The notes under the pieces were generated by a model. It saw nothing but the letters and a program-made list of their open reading frames with translations. It searched no databases and was not told the origin of the DNA. The translations under genes and the position numbers were made by a program. From Sphingobium aromaticiconvertens (GTDB taxonomy: Bacteria; Pseudomonadota; Alphaproteobacteria; Sphingomonadales; Sphingomonadaceae): a DNA stretch of 64,000 nucleotides. This document shows, piece by piece, positions 52,049-60,584 of this stretch; positions within the stretch are counted from its first letter, which is position 1, and every line of letters starts with the position of its first letter. Where the stretch lies: NCBI RefSeq assembly GCF_037154075.1, contig NZ_JBANRJ010000001.1, positions 862,001-926,000 of the forward strand, given 5' to 3'.

Positions 52049-52797
52049 GCGCGTGTTACCGGGGGCAGGAAGATATAGCCTTCGCTGCGCACGGTGCGGA
52101 TGATTTCGCCGTGAGTCCGCGTGCCCAGCTTTCGGCGCAGGCGACTGACCTGCGTGTCGATCGCCCGGTCGAAGGCGTCCGAATCCTCACCTCGCGCCAG
52201 TTCCAGCAATTGGTCGCGGTTCAATATCTGCTGCGGTTTTTCGATGAAGGCCAGCAGCAGGCCGAATTCGCCTTCCGACAGGCTGATGATGATGCCGCCC
52301 GGATCGCGCAGCACACGCCGCACCGGGTCCAGCCGCCAGCCTTCGAACTGATAATGGGCCATGCTGGCAGGCGGTGCGCCCGGCGAAGGCCGTCGACGTC
52401 GCTCCAGCGCGCGGATTCGGGCAAGCAGCTCGCGCGGGGACACTGGCTTGGCCAGATAGTCGTCGGCTCCGACCTCCAGCCCGATGATGCGATCCGTCTC
52501 CGTGCCCAGCGCCGATACCATGATGATGCCGACGCCCTCCTGTCCCACCAGCGACCGGACAATGGACAGGCCGTCCTCGCCCGGCATCATCACGTCCAAT
52601 ATGATGATGTCGGCAGGGCGGCGGGCCATCGCGCTCCGCATCGAGATGCCGTCCTCCGCCTCGTCCACGTCATAGCCCTCGCTGACCAGAAATTCGCGGA
52701 TAAGCGCGCGCAACGACCGGTCGTCATCGACGATCAGGATATGGGGCTGATGGGTGGTGGTTTCCTCGACCGGATCGACCGGGCTGTTGCTGGGCAT
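52045..52797 (-). CDS. OmpR family response regulator
   Basis: 250 aa. Receiver domain with acid pocket LIVDDDRSLR, phosphoacceptor D68 in DIIILDVMMPGEDG and KPVSPRELLARI, then a winged-helix output domain (RLDPVRRVLRDPGGIIISLSEGEFGLLLAFIEKPQQILNRDQLLELAR). GAGGA lies about 9 nt before the ATG. It is cotranscribed with the sensor kinase. A 265-bp gap with paired TTGTC/GACAA and TGTCC/GGACA elements separates it from the divergent HiPIP cluster. Confidence 0.94.
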   Translation of the reverse strand: MPSNSPVDPVEETTTHQPHILIVDDDRSLRALIREFLVSEGYDVDEAEDGISMRSAMARRPADIIILDVMMPGEDGLSIVRSLVGQEGVGIIMVSALGTETDRIIGLEVGADDYLAKPVSPRELLARIRALERRRRPSPGAPPASMAHYQFEGWRLDPVRRVLRDPGGIIISLSEGEFGLLLAFIEKPQQILNRDQLLELARGEDSDAFDRAIDTQVSRLRRKLGTRTHGEIIRTVRSEGYIFLPPVTRA

Positions 52798-52966
52798 GGC
52801 CTATATCCTCGGGCTGCGAGAGCGATCGCCCGCGGCACCGCCATTGCGTCGACCTCTCCCAATGCCTCTTATCCTCGCTCTTGATGGCCGGAGTTTGTCC
52901 GACTTTTTCAGCCCGGACACAATCGCGCGGCCAACAGCATCGTTGGGGCGACATCTTCGTCCATTC

Positions 52967-52982
52967 TTGTCAGCGCAGACAA
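52967..52982. promoter_or_regulatory. Palindrome TTGTC-AGCGCA-GACAA, candidate operator
   Basis: Nearly perfect 16-bp inverted repeat in the gap between the two-component pair and the HiPIP cluster, 96 bp before the HiPIP ATG at 53063. A second, wider pair TGTCC (52896-52900) / GGACA (52915-52919) lies upstream. The sequence resembles a regulator site; it is not proven which protein binds. Confidence 0.5.
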
Positions 52983-53062
52983 ATTAATCCGGGCAGCGGC
53001 TGGTACACCCTTTCCCACAAAGAGGCCGGACATGCGGCCCGACAGGGAAACAGGAGATGGGT

Positions 53063-53386
53063 ATGCGCGAGCAAGGTGAACGATCCTGGACGCGCCGGTC
53101 GGCGCTGATATTGTTCGCCTGTATGCCGCTTGCCATAAGCGGCGGCGCCAGTGCTACAGCAGGGGGCGGGGCAGCGGGATGCGGCGATGCCGCGACCCTC
53201 TCCGCCGCGCAGAAGAGCATGCGGAAATCGTTGGGCTTTAAGGCACCGTCGCCTGACGCGGCCAAGCGCTGCGCGCTCTGCACCTTCTTCACGCCCGGCG
53301 GCAATGGCTGCGGCCAATGCGCGCTCCTCAGCGGCAGCGTCGTTCCGGTCGAGGGGGTTTGCGACTCCTGGGCGAAGAAGGGCTGA
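53063..53386 (+). CDS. High-potential iron-sulfur protein (HiPIP)
   Basis: 107 aa. The Tat-like signal (TRRSALILFACMPLAISG) fits the export of folded HiPIP. The mature part has the four cluster Cys in RCALCTFFTPGGNGCGQCALLSGSVVPVEGVCDSWA, comparable to the CxxC..C..C pattern of the family. AGGAG abuts the first in-frame ATG (53057), so the ATG at 53063 with 6-nt spacing is the likely start. It is a soluble periplasmic electron carrier. It leads a seven-gene cluster with gaps of at most about 32 bp. Confidence 0.88.
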   Translation: MREQGERSWTRRSALILFACMPLAISGGASATAGGGAAGCGDAATLSAAQKSMRKSLGFKAPSPDAAKRCALCTFFTPGGNGCGQCALLSGSVVPVEGVCDSWAKKG

Positions 53387-53391
53387 AGGCG

Positions 53392-54054
53392 ATGCCCCAA
53401 CATACATCCCGTCAATATGTGTGGGACCTGCCCCTTCGTCTGTTCCATTGGTCACTCGTTGGGTTGCTCGCCTTTTCATGGTGGAGCGCTGAAAACCATT
53501 ACATGGACTGGCACCGGCTGTCGGGTCAGGCGGTGTTGTTCCTGATCGCGTTCCGGGTGATCTGGGGCGTCGTCGGCTCTGACCCGGCGCGTTTCGCCTA
53601 TTTCCTGAAAGGGCCACGTTCGATCCGCGCCTATATGTCGCACGGAGAAGTGGCGACGGTCGGCCATAACCCGTTGGGCGGCTGGAGTGTCGTTGCGATG
53701 CTGCTGGCCCTTTCCGTACAGGTCATGACCGGCCTGTTTGCGGTTGATATTGACGGCATCGAATCCGGGCCGCTTTCCCATCTGGTGGACTTCGATCAGG
53801 GACGTTTGGCCTCCGCCATCCACGGTTTTGCGTTCAATGTCCTGCTGGGGTTGATCGCCCTTCATGTCGTCGCGGTCTTCTTTTACCTGATCGTGCGGCG
53901 GCGGAACCTGATCGGTCCGATGGTAACGGGTAGCGCGTCGACAAGGACCGCGCCGCCGGTCCCGGTCCGCCGTGCCAACCCGGTCGCTTTGCTTACCGCG
54001 ATCGCAGTGGCGGGCGCGCTCGCCTGGTGGGTGTTCGCGGAACCCATGCTTTAA
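53392..54054 (+). CDS. Cytochrome b (b561/PF01292 family)
   Basis: 220 aa inner-membrane protein with four helices. Heme-ligand His candidates occur in LPLRLFHWSLVGLLAF (first helix), YMDWHRLSGQAVLFLIAFRVIWGVVG (second), and HGFAFNVLLGLIALHVVAVFFYLIV (last pair). It may pass electrons between the quinone pool and the periplasmic carriers encoded around it. GAAGG precedes the ATG; the gap to the HiPIP gene is 5 bp. A final hydrophobic segment (LLTAIAVAGALAWWVF) ends the protein. Confidence 0.9.
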   Translation: MPQHTSRQYVWDLPLRLFHWSLVGLLAFSWWSAENHYMDWHRLSGQAVLFLIAFRVIWGVVGSDPARFAYFLKGPRSIRAYMSHGEVATVGHNPLGGWSVVAMLLALSVQVMTGLFAVDIDGIESGPLSHLVDFDQGRLASAIHGFAFNVLLGLIALHVVAVFFYLIVRRRNLIGPMVTGSASTRTAPPVPVRRANPVALLTAIAVAGALAWWVFAEPML

Positions 54055-54071
54055 AAAAGGGAATGAACAGA

Positions 54072-54533
54072 ATGAGGACACTCCGTCCCCGGGCACTTGT
54101 TGCCGCTCTTGCGGCTCTTGTCGCCGCGCCGCTGATCGCTGCGCCCGCCGACATCGTGGCGACCCGCGTCGCGGGCTTCCGCGAAGTCGGTGCGGCCTTC
54201 AAGAACATCAATGACGAACTGAAATCGAGCACGCCGCAGGTTTATGTGATCCAGATTTCGGCGCGGCAGATCCGCGACTATGCGCGCCAGCAACAAGGGT
54301 GGTTCCCAGCGGGCAGCGGCCCGAAACCGGGTGTGAAGACCGCCGCCAAACCCGAAATCTGGAGCCAGGCGGCTACATTCAAGAAGGCGCAGGACGGCTT
54401 CACGGCGCAGGCCAATGCCTTCGCGACCGTCGCCGCCACCGGGGACGCGGCCAAGATACGCGTCGCGGCCAAGACACTGGGGCAAAGCTGCGCCACCTGC
54501 CACCGCAGCTTCCGCGTCGAGGAACGGCGCTGA
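54072..54533 (+). CDS. Class II cytochrome c (c'-type)
   Basis: 153 aa. A signal peptide (LVAALAALVAAPLIA) is followed by a four-helix-bundle protein with a single CATCHRSF heme motif at the C-terminus, the position typical of cytochrome c' and c556. It begins with AAGGGA upstream; the ATG at 54063 lies directly on that site, so 54072 is preferred. It overlaps the next gene by 1 bp (TGATG). It is a periplasmic electron carrier. Confidence 0.88.
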   Translation: MRTLRPRALVAALAALVAAPLIAAPADIVATRVAGFREVGAAFKNINDELKSSTPQVYVIQISARQIRDYARQQQGWFPAGSGPKPGVKTAAKPEIWSQAATFKKAQDGFTAQANAFATVAATGDAAKIRVAAKTLGQSCATCHRSFRVEERR

Positions 54534-55333
54534 TGTTCCGCGCCGCCCTTTCGGCCCAATTGCTCGCGATGCTGCTGGCTGCGCTGCCTGCAACGGTCCG
54601 GGCGCAGGCGTCGGACCTGCCGATTCCCGCCGCCGCATCGAATAGCTTTCCGACCGGCATAGCGGTGAAGGAGGCGGGGGAGAGACGCATCTATGTCAAC
54701 CGACGCGGTTTGACGCTCTATGGCATGGACATGCGCGCCGTGACCGGACGGACCGGCCGTCCTGCGCTCTATTGTACGGGCGACTGCCTCGCCGAATGGG
54801 AACCGTTGCTGGCGCCGCCGGGATCGCCGCTATCGCCTGTCCCACACCAGTTTGGCGGGCCGAAAACGTCTGGCGAAGGGCCTGCCTCCGACGCCGGGGA
54901 TTGGTCGGTGATGGAGGGACCAGCGGGACCACAATGGGTCTATAAGGGCATCCATATGGTCTTCACCCGTAAAGGCGACCAACCCGGCTCCATTGCGCAG
55001 GACGGCCAGGACGATTTTGTCTGGAATACGCTCAAATATTTGCCGCCGGTCCCCAAGCTGACCGCACCCGCCAATGTGACGTCCCGTCTGGTGAAGGACG
55101 CCTATGTTCTGGCTGACGCGCAGGGCAATCTGCTGTTCACCTCCCGGCATAACGAGTGTGCCGACCCCTGTATGTGGCGCGATTTCGCGTCGGGCATGGC
55201 GCGGCGAGGTATTGGCGAATGGACCGTGCGGCAGGGCGAGGATCAGGCCCAGTGGGTCTATCGGGGCAAGCCCGTCTACCGGACTGAGGGCAAGGATTTG
55301 ATTCCGGCAGAAGCTGTGGCGCTGACGCCCTGA
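54533..55333 (+). CDS. COG4315-like secreted repeat protein (two copies)
   Basis: 266 aa. A signal peptide (LLAMLLAALPATVRAQ) and two related repeats of about 95 aa. Repeat 1 includes GLTLYGMD..C.GDCLAEWEPLLAP, SVMEGPAGPQWVYKGIHMV; repeat 2 includes GNLLFTSRHNECADPCMWRDF, WTVRQGEDQAQWVYRGKPVYRT. Each has a Cys pair, W.PL/MWRDF and QWVY(K/R)G, the PF03640 'secreted repeat of unknown function' pattern. Here the repeats are part of a redox gene cluster, which hints at electron-transfer or metal/heme binding, not shown. Confidence 0.82.
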   Translation: MFRAALSAQLLAMLLAALPATVRAQASDLPIPAAASNSFPTGIAVKEAGERRIYVNRRGLTLYGMDMRAVTGRTGRPALYCTGDCLAEWEPLLAPPGSPLSPVPHQFGGPKTSGEGPASDAGDWSVMEGPAGPQWVYKGIHMVFTRKGDQPGSIAQDGQDDFVWNTLKYLPPVPKLTAPANVTSRLVKDAYVLADAQGNLLFTSRHNECADPCMWRDFASGMARRGIGEWTVRQGEDQAQWVYRGKPVYRTEGKDLIPAEAVALTP

Positions 55334-55365
55334 GCCTGCCCGACACATAAGAACATGCAGAGGAG

Positions 55366-56559
55366 ATGATGATGACAGGCCACAGGAAACAGAGAGGCGC
55401 TGCCGCGCTAATGCTGATCCCGCTGGCAGCCGGCGCGCTGATCCTTGGCACCGGGAGCGCCGACCTGTCGCCCCGCGCGCGCGCGGCTGCGCCCGTTCTT
55501 CCTGCCCCGCCTGCCAATGGTGAGATGGGCTTCATCTTCACCCATTTCGCGCCAGCCATCTATCAGGGGAAGGAGGATTGCCCCGAAGGGCTGGCGGCCA
55601 CGTTGCGGGACAATTATCTCCAGACGCAGGCGCCTGCGGAACGGATGCGCCTGCTGGAAAAGCCCAATGAGAAGGAACTGACCACCCGCTGGACCGGCTA
55701 TGCCTTTGGCCCTGAAAACACCAATATCTGCACGCATCCCGACAAGTTCGACCGGCCCCCGCAGCGGGTAGTTCAGGGCAAGGTCGCGCAGGGCATCGAC
55801 CTGGATGGCGGCGCGGATGCCGAAGGCTGCGGGCATGAGAATTTCACCAGCCCCACAGGTGAAGCGGGCATCGACAACCAGATGTGGCGGGCGATGGGCT
55901 GTGTGCGGACATGGCGTGGCGTCGATGGCATGGGCGGCGATATCGTGCGCGGCCTTACCCAGTTTCTGGTAAGCGGCGAGCATACGCAGGTGTTGCTGCT
56001 GACCGGCGTGGACAGCCTGTCCGACGATCCCGACGTGACGGTGATCTACGCCAACAGCGAGGATCGCGCGATCGTCGATTCCCGCCAGAATTTCATCCCC
56101 GGCGCCAGCTATACGGTCGTGGACAATCCGCAGCATCGCAATGTGCTGAAGGGGCGGATCGTCGGTGGCGTGCTGATGACGCAGCCGCAGCATATCCGCC
56201 TGCGCCAGACCTGGGGACAGGGATCGGAGCGCGACATTCGGGGCCAACGGACCGAATGGGATCTGGCCAAGGGGCGACTGCACCTCGCTTTCCAGCCTGA
56301 CGGATCGCTCAAGGGTATCGTCGGTGGCTATCAGCCGATCTGGAACATCATGGCCAGCGCGTCGATCGGCGGGGAGGGGGCGGCTACGACGGCGGGCTAT
56401 GATTGCGCCGCCATATATGCTGCGCTCAAGAAACTGGCCGATGGCGATCGCGATCCGAAAACCGGCCAGTGCCGCCGGATTTCCAGCGGGCTGGAGGCCG
56501 TCGCCGTGCCTGCCTTCGTCAATGACCGGCTGCCCGAGACGAAGGTGGCGCACAAATGA
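55366..56559 (+). CDS. Unrecognised secreted protein of the redox cluster
   Basis: 397 aa; no family recognised. An N-terminal hydrophobic stretch (ALMLIPLAAGALILGTGSADL) is a signal peptide or membrane anchor. The remainder has six Cys in well-spaced contexts: EDCPEGLAATLRDNYL, NICTHPDKFDRPPQ, EGCGHENFTSP, AMGCVRTWRG, YDCAAIYAAL and GQCRRISSG. A beta-rich middle region (LLLTGVDSLSDDPDVTVIYANSEDRAIVDS) follows. The stop overlaps the DUF1592 gene by 4 bp, so it is probably made in equal amount with it. Its unknown role makes it a key target in this cluster. Confidence 0.75.
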   Translation: MMMTGHRKQRGAAALMLIPLAAGALILGTGSADLSPRARAAAPVLPAPPANGEMGFIFTHFAPAIYQGKEDCPEGLAATLRDNYLQTQAPAERMRLLEKPNEKELTTRWTGYAFGPENTNICTHPDKFDRPPQRVVQGKVAQGIDLDGGADAEGCGHENFTSPTGEAGIDNQMWRAMGCVRTWRGVDGMGGDIVRGLTQFLVSGEHTQVLLLTGVDSLSDDPDVTVIYANSEDRAIVDSRQNFIPGASYTVVDNPQHRNVLKGRIVGGVLMTQPQHIRLRQTWGQGSERDIRGQRTEWDLAKGRLHLAFQPDGSLKGIVGGYQPIWNIMASASIGGEGAATTAGYDCAAIYAALKKLADGDRDPKTGQCRRISSGLEAVAVPAFVNDRLPETKVAHK

Positions 56560-58286
56560 GCGGCACCCAGTTCAAACGCGCGGGCACTTTGCTTGCCCCC
56601 ACGCTGGCGCTGATATTGGCGGCCTGCACGGCGGAAAAGGCGCCGAAAAGCGCCTCGGCTGAACCATCCTTCGCGACCCTGCAAGCGCCGCTGGGGCAGA
56701 TCGTCGGGATGCGGCGGCTGACCGAAGCCCAGTATCGCAACAGCATCGCCGATATTTTCGGCCCCGACATTACCGTCGCAGGCCGTTTCGAACCGATCGT
56801 CCGCCCTGTTCATGAGCTGATCGCAACCGGGGCGAGCGACTCCACCATCTCGCCCGCTGGCCTCGAACAGTTTGACGCCATGGCGCGCAACATTGCCGCG
56901 CAGGTCTTTGAGGAGGATCGCCGCGCCCAGTTCATGGCCTGCACACCCCGCGATGCGGCGTCGGCGGACCCGGACTGCGCCGCGCGCACCCTTGTGCCGC
57001 TGGGCCGTTACCTCTTCCGCCGTCCGATGACGCAGGCCGAGGTGATGGTCTATGTGAAGATGGCGGGCGATGCCGTTGGTCCCGGCACCTCCTTTCACAA
57101 GGGGCTGGAACTGGCGCTGGCGGCGATGATGGTGTCGCCCCATTTCCTCTATATCATCGAAAGCGCAGAGCCGGACCCGCAAGCGCCCGGTCAGCAACGC
57201 CTCGACAATTATTCGCGGGCCGCGCGGCTCAGTTTCTTGCTGTGGAATAGCACGCCCAACGAGGCGCTGCTTCAGGCAGCGGCGCAGCAGCGGCTGACCG
57301 ATCAGGCCGAACTGGTCGCGGTCGCCGACCGCATGGCGAAGTCACCTCGGCTGGAGGATGGCGTGCGCGCCTTCTTCGCCGACATGTTGTTGTTCGAAAA
57401 GTTTGACGAGATGGCCAAGGACCAGATCGTCTATCCCCGCTTCAACCCGGACGTCGCTTCGGCGTTGTCCGAACAGATGTTGCAGATGATCGTCGATCAG
57501 TTGGTGATGCGGCAGGGTGATTATCGGGAGTTGTTCACCACCCGGCGCACCTTCATCAACCGGGCGCTGGGGCCGCTCTATCAGACGAAGGTCAGCAGCG
57601 CGCAGGGCTGGGTACCCTATGAGTTCAGCCCTGACGACGATCGCGCGGGCCTGTTGGGGCAGGCCGGGTTCCTGGCCCTCTATTCGCATTCGGGGCGAAG
57701 TTCGCCGACGCTGCGTGGTCGCGCGATCCGGGAATTGCTCTTGTGCCAGCCGGTTCCCAACCCGCCCGGCAACGTCAATTTTACCGCCGTGCAGGATGTC
57801 GCTAACAAGGCGATGCCGACCGCGCGCATCCGCCTGAACGCGCATAACAGCGATCCGGTTTGCGCCGCCTGCCACAAGATCACCGATCCGCTGGGCCTGC
57901 CGCTGGAACGGTTCGACGGCATCGGCGCCTTCCGTCCGCGTGAGAATGACGCGGTGATCGACACCGCCGGAGTGTTCGAGGGGACGGCTTTTCAAGGCAA
58001 TATCGGGCTTGGCAAGGCGCTGGCCGCCAGCAAGTCGACCACCGAATGCGTTGCGGGGCGCGCCTTCCAATATGCCACCGGCCGCGTGCCGGAGGATGAT
58101 GGTGCGCTCGCCGCCACGCTGGAATCGAATTTCGAAACCGACGGCTATCGCATCCGCGCGCTGTTCCTGCGCGTTGCGACCATGCCCGAAGCCTATCGCA
58201 TCAAGACCCCGCCACTTGGCACCTCCACCGTCGCCATGATGACGCCCCCACGCGGCGTCACGCTCACCAAGGGAGTTCATCCATGA
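56556..58286 (+). CDS. DUF1587/1595/1592/1588/1585 lipoprotein with CxxCH motif
   Basis: 576 aa. Lipobox LILAACTAEK. In order: DUF1587-like MRRLTEAQYRNSIADIFG (about residue 50), DUF1595-like RTLVPLGRYLFRRPMTQAEV (145), DUF1592-like YSRAARLSFLLWNSTPNEALL (218), DUF1588-like RAGLLGQAGFLALYSHSGRSSPTLRGRAIRELLLCQPVP (365) with CAACHKITDPLGLPLERFDGIG (434), a heme c attachment motif, and DUF1585-like GRAFQYATGR near the end. This architecture is best known from planctomycetes and myxobacteria. It overlaps the next gene by 4 bp. Confidence 0.9.
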   Translation: MSGTQFKRAGTLLAPTLALILAACTAEKAPKSASAEPSFATLQAPLGQIVGMRRLTEAQYRNSIADIFGPDITVAGRFEPIVRPVHELIATGASDSTISPAGLEQFDAMARNIAAQVFEEDRRAQFMACTPRDAASADPDCAARTLVPLGRYLFRRPMTQAEVMVYVKMAGDAVGPGTSFHKGLELALAAMMVSPHFLYIIESAEPDPQAPGQQRLDNYSRAARLSFLLWNSTPNEALLQAAAQQRLTDQAELVAVADRMAKSPRLEDGVRAFFADMLLFEKFDEMAKDQIVYPRFNPDVASALSEQMLQMIVDQLVMRQGDYRELFTTRRTFINRALGPLYQTKVSSAQGWVPYEFSPDDDRAGLLGQAGFLALYSHSGRSSPTLRGRAIRELLLCQPVPNPPGNVNFTAVQDVANKAMPTARIRLNAHNSDPVCAACHKITDPLGLPLERFDGIGAFRPRENDAVIDTAGVFEGTAFQGNIGLGKALAASKSTTECVAGRAFQYATGRVPEDDGALAATLESNFETDGYRIRALFLRVATMPEAYRIKTPPLGTSTVAMMTPPRGVTLTKGVHP

Positions 58287-59623
58287 CCTTCACGCTCAAT
58301 CGCCGGACCGCGCTGCGCGGCATGGTCAATGGCATGGCCGTTGCTGTCGGCCTGCCGTTGCTGGACATATTTCTCGACGGCAATGGGCGGGCGATGGCGG
58401 CGACTGGCGCGCCGGTGCCCATTCGTTTTGGCACATGGTTCTGGGGGTTGGGCGTCAACCCGCCGCGCTGGTTTCCCGGCAAGGCGGGCGCCGACTATGA
58501 GCTGAAGGAAGAACTGGCCGCGATCGCCCCGCTCAAGCACAAGGTCAACATCCTAGGCGATTTCACCCTGCCGCTGGATGGCAAGCCCAATCTGCCGCAC
58601 ATCAGCGGCGGCATCGGCATCCGCACCGGCATGGCGATCGCGTCGGACCGGGGACTGCCCGCCCCATCCTTCGACGTTTTGATCGGTGATGTCATCGGCA
58701 CGCGGACCCGCTTTCGCTCGCTGGAGCTGTCGGCGACGGGTGATCCGCGCAATTCTCTGTCGGGACGTGGGAACGGCAATCTCAATCCCGCCGAAGTGTC
58801 GCCTGCCGCGCTCTACACACGGTTGTTCGGTCCCGATTTTCGCGATCCCAACAGCGCGACCTTCACCCCAGATCCCGCCGTCATGGCCCGGCGCAGCGTG
58901 TTGTCGGGCGTCGCCGAACAGCGGCAGGCTCTGGAATCTCGATTGGGTACTTCCGATCGTCAGCGGCTCGACCAATATTTCACGTCATTGCGGCAGTTGG
59001 AAAAGCAGCTCGACGTGCAACTGACCAAGCCTGAACCGATGCAGGCCTGTATCGTGCCCGGCAAGGTGCCTGATACGCCGGTCAATGCAGAGATTGAGAA
59101 TGTCATGCGTAACCATGAGGTTATGACCGACCTGCTGGTCATGGCGATGGCCTGTGACAATGTTCGCGTCTTCAACATGAACTTCAACAATGGCGCATCG
59201 TCGCTGACGCGCATCGGCAGCACCATCACCCATCACCAATTGACGCATGAGGAAGTGCTGGACAATCGCCTTGGCTATCAGCCCGAAGCGACCTTCTACG
59301 TCAATAAATGCATGGAAGCGTGGGTCTATTTCATCAAGGCGCTGGATGCAGTCAAGGAGGGCGACCGTACGCTGCTCGATAACAGCCTGGTCTTTGCGCA
59401 CAGCGAAACCGAATTCGCCAAATTCCACACCATCGACAATATCCCGATGATGACGGCTGGTTCGGCGGGGGGAAAGATCCGCACCGGCCACTATATCACC
59501 GGCGACGGCAGCCCCGTCAGTCGTGTGGGCCTGACGCTCCAGCAGGCGATGGGCGTTCCCGTCGATGGCTGGGGCACGGACAGTCTGGGCACCAACAAGA
59601 CGATTCCCGGCCTTATCGTCTAG
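58283..59623 (+). CDS. DUF1552 protein, Tat-exported
   Basis: 446 aa. The N-terminus NRRTALRGMVNGMAVAVGLPLLDIFL is a twin-arginine signal. DUF1552-type segments follow: FGTWFWGLGVNPPRWFP, HKVNILGDFTLPLDGKPNLPH, and FAHSETEFAKFHTIDNIPMM. DUF1552 genes are nearly always next to a DUF1592 gene, as here, with a 4-bp overlap. The product should lie in the periplasm next to the DUF1592 lipoprotein. Its function is not established. Phylogenetic spread suggests transfer from or to deltaproteobacteria or planctomycetes, which needs a tree. Confidence 0.9.
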   Translation: MTFTLNRRTALRGMVNGMAVAVGLPLLDIFLDGNGRAMAATGAPVPIRFGTWFWGLGVNPPRWFPGKAGADYELKEELAAIAPLKHKVNILGDFTLPLDGKPNLPHISGGIGIRTGMAIASDRGLPAPSFDVLIGDVIGTRTRFRSLELSATGDPRNSLSGRGNGNLNPAEVSPAALYTRLFGPDFRDPNSATFTPDPAVMARRSVLSGVAEQRQALESRLGTSDRQRLDQYFTSLRQLEKQLDVQLTKPEPMQACIVPGKVPDTPVNAEIENVMRNHEVMTDLLVMAMACDNVRVFNMNFNNGASSLTRIGSTITHHQLTHEEVLDNRLGYQPEATFYVNKCMEAWVYFIKALDAVKEGDRTLLDNSLVFAHSETEFAKFHTIDNIPMMTAGSAGGKIRTGHYITGDGSPVSRVGLTLQQAMGVPVDGWGTDSLGTNKTIPGLIV

Positions 59624-59678
59624 CCATAACCGTAGTCCGTGACGGGCTGCCGCTCGGCCTGCTATGGGGCGACGCAGC

Positions 59679-60572
59679 ATGATCACTCCATCTATCTATG
59701 GCTGCATTGAAGCAGGCGGTACGAAGTTCATATTGGGCATCGTCACCGACACGCGGGAAGTGCTGGCGACGCTCCGCATCCCGACAGAAGCGCCGTCCAT
59801 CACCATCCCCGCTGCACTGGCTTTTTTCCGCGAAGGCGCGATCCGGCATGGTCCCTATGCGGCCTTCGGCATCGCCAGTTTCGGACCCGTCGATGTCGAC
59901 CGCCGCTCGCCGAGCTGGGGCCATCTGATCGAGACACCCAAGGTTCACTGGAGCAATATCGACCTTGCCGGTCCATTCGCGAAAGCGTTCGATTGCCCGG
60001 TTGGCTTCGATACTGACGTCAATGGCGCTGCTTTGGCCGAAAGCCTGTGGGGGGCGGCTGTGGGCGCGGATATTGCCACCTATATTACGGTCGGCACGGG
60101 CGTCGGCGGCGGCGCGATGGTCGAGGGGCGACCAATCCATGGCCAGCGCCACCCGGAAATGGGTCATTTTCGTCCCGCCCGTCATCCGCACGACACCCGG
60201 TTCGACGGCATCTGCGCCTTTCATGGCGCCTGCCTCGAAGGTCTCGCCAGCGGTCCTGCAATCATCGCGCGCTGGGGTGCTTCGCTGTCCGACTTGCCCG
60301 CGGATCATGAAGCCCATGACATCATCGCTCATTATCTGGCTCAGCTTGTCATCGCGCAACAGGCGCTGCTCTCGCCCCGCCGGATCATTTTCGGCGGTGG
60401 CGTCATGGACACATCCGGCCTGCTTCAGCGGGTGCGGGATCAGGCTGCGATCCTCGCCGCCGATTATTTCGGCGTGGCTACTATCGATTATGACGCGCTC
60501 ATCGTTTCCCCGGCACTCGGCGATCAGGTGGGGCTGATGGGCGCGCTCGCCCTGGCGCAACGCGCCCGTTAA
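59679..60572 (+). CDS. ROK family sugar kinase (fructokinase-like)
   Basis: 297 aa. ATP-binding motif CIEAGGTKFILGIV at the N-terminus, DTDVNGAALAESLWG, TVGTGVGGGAMVEG and the zinc-binding loop PEMGHFRPARHPHD...CAFHGACLEGLASGPA with His and Cys ligands. This set points to fructokinase (ScrK/Mak-like). The ATG at 59679 is preceded by GGGG at 9 nt; an ATG at 59664 is also in frame. It follows the DUF1552 gene by 55 bp but is unlikely to belong to its functional unit. Confidence 0.85.
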   Translation: MITPSIYGCIEAGGTKFILGIVTDTREVLATLRIPTEAPSITIPAALAFFREGAIRHGPYAAFGIASFGPVDVDRRSPSWGHLIETPKVHWSNIDLAGPFAKAFDCPVGFDTDVNGAALAESLWGAAVGADIATYITVGTGVGGGAMVEGRPIHGQRHPEMGHFRPARHPHDTRFDGICAFHGACLEGLASGPAIIARWGASLSDLPADHEAHDIIAHYLAQLVIAQQALLSPRRIIFGGGVMDTSGLLQRVRDQAAILAADYFGVATIDYDALIVSPALGDQVGLMGALALAQRAR

Positions 60573-60584
60573 ACGTCCAGAGGG

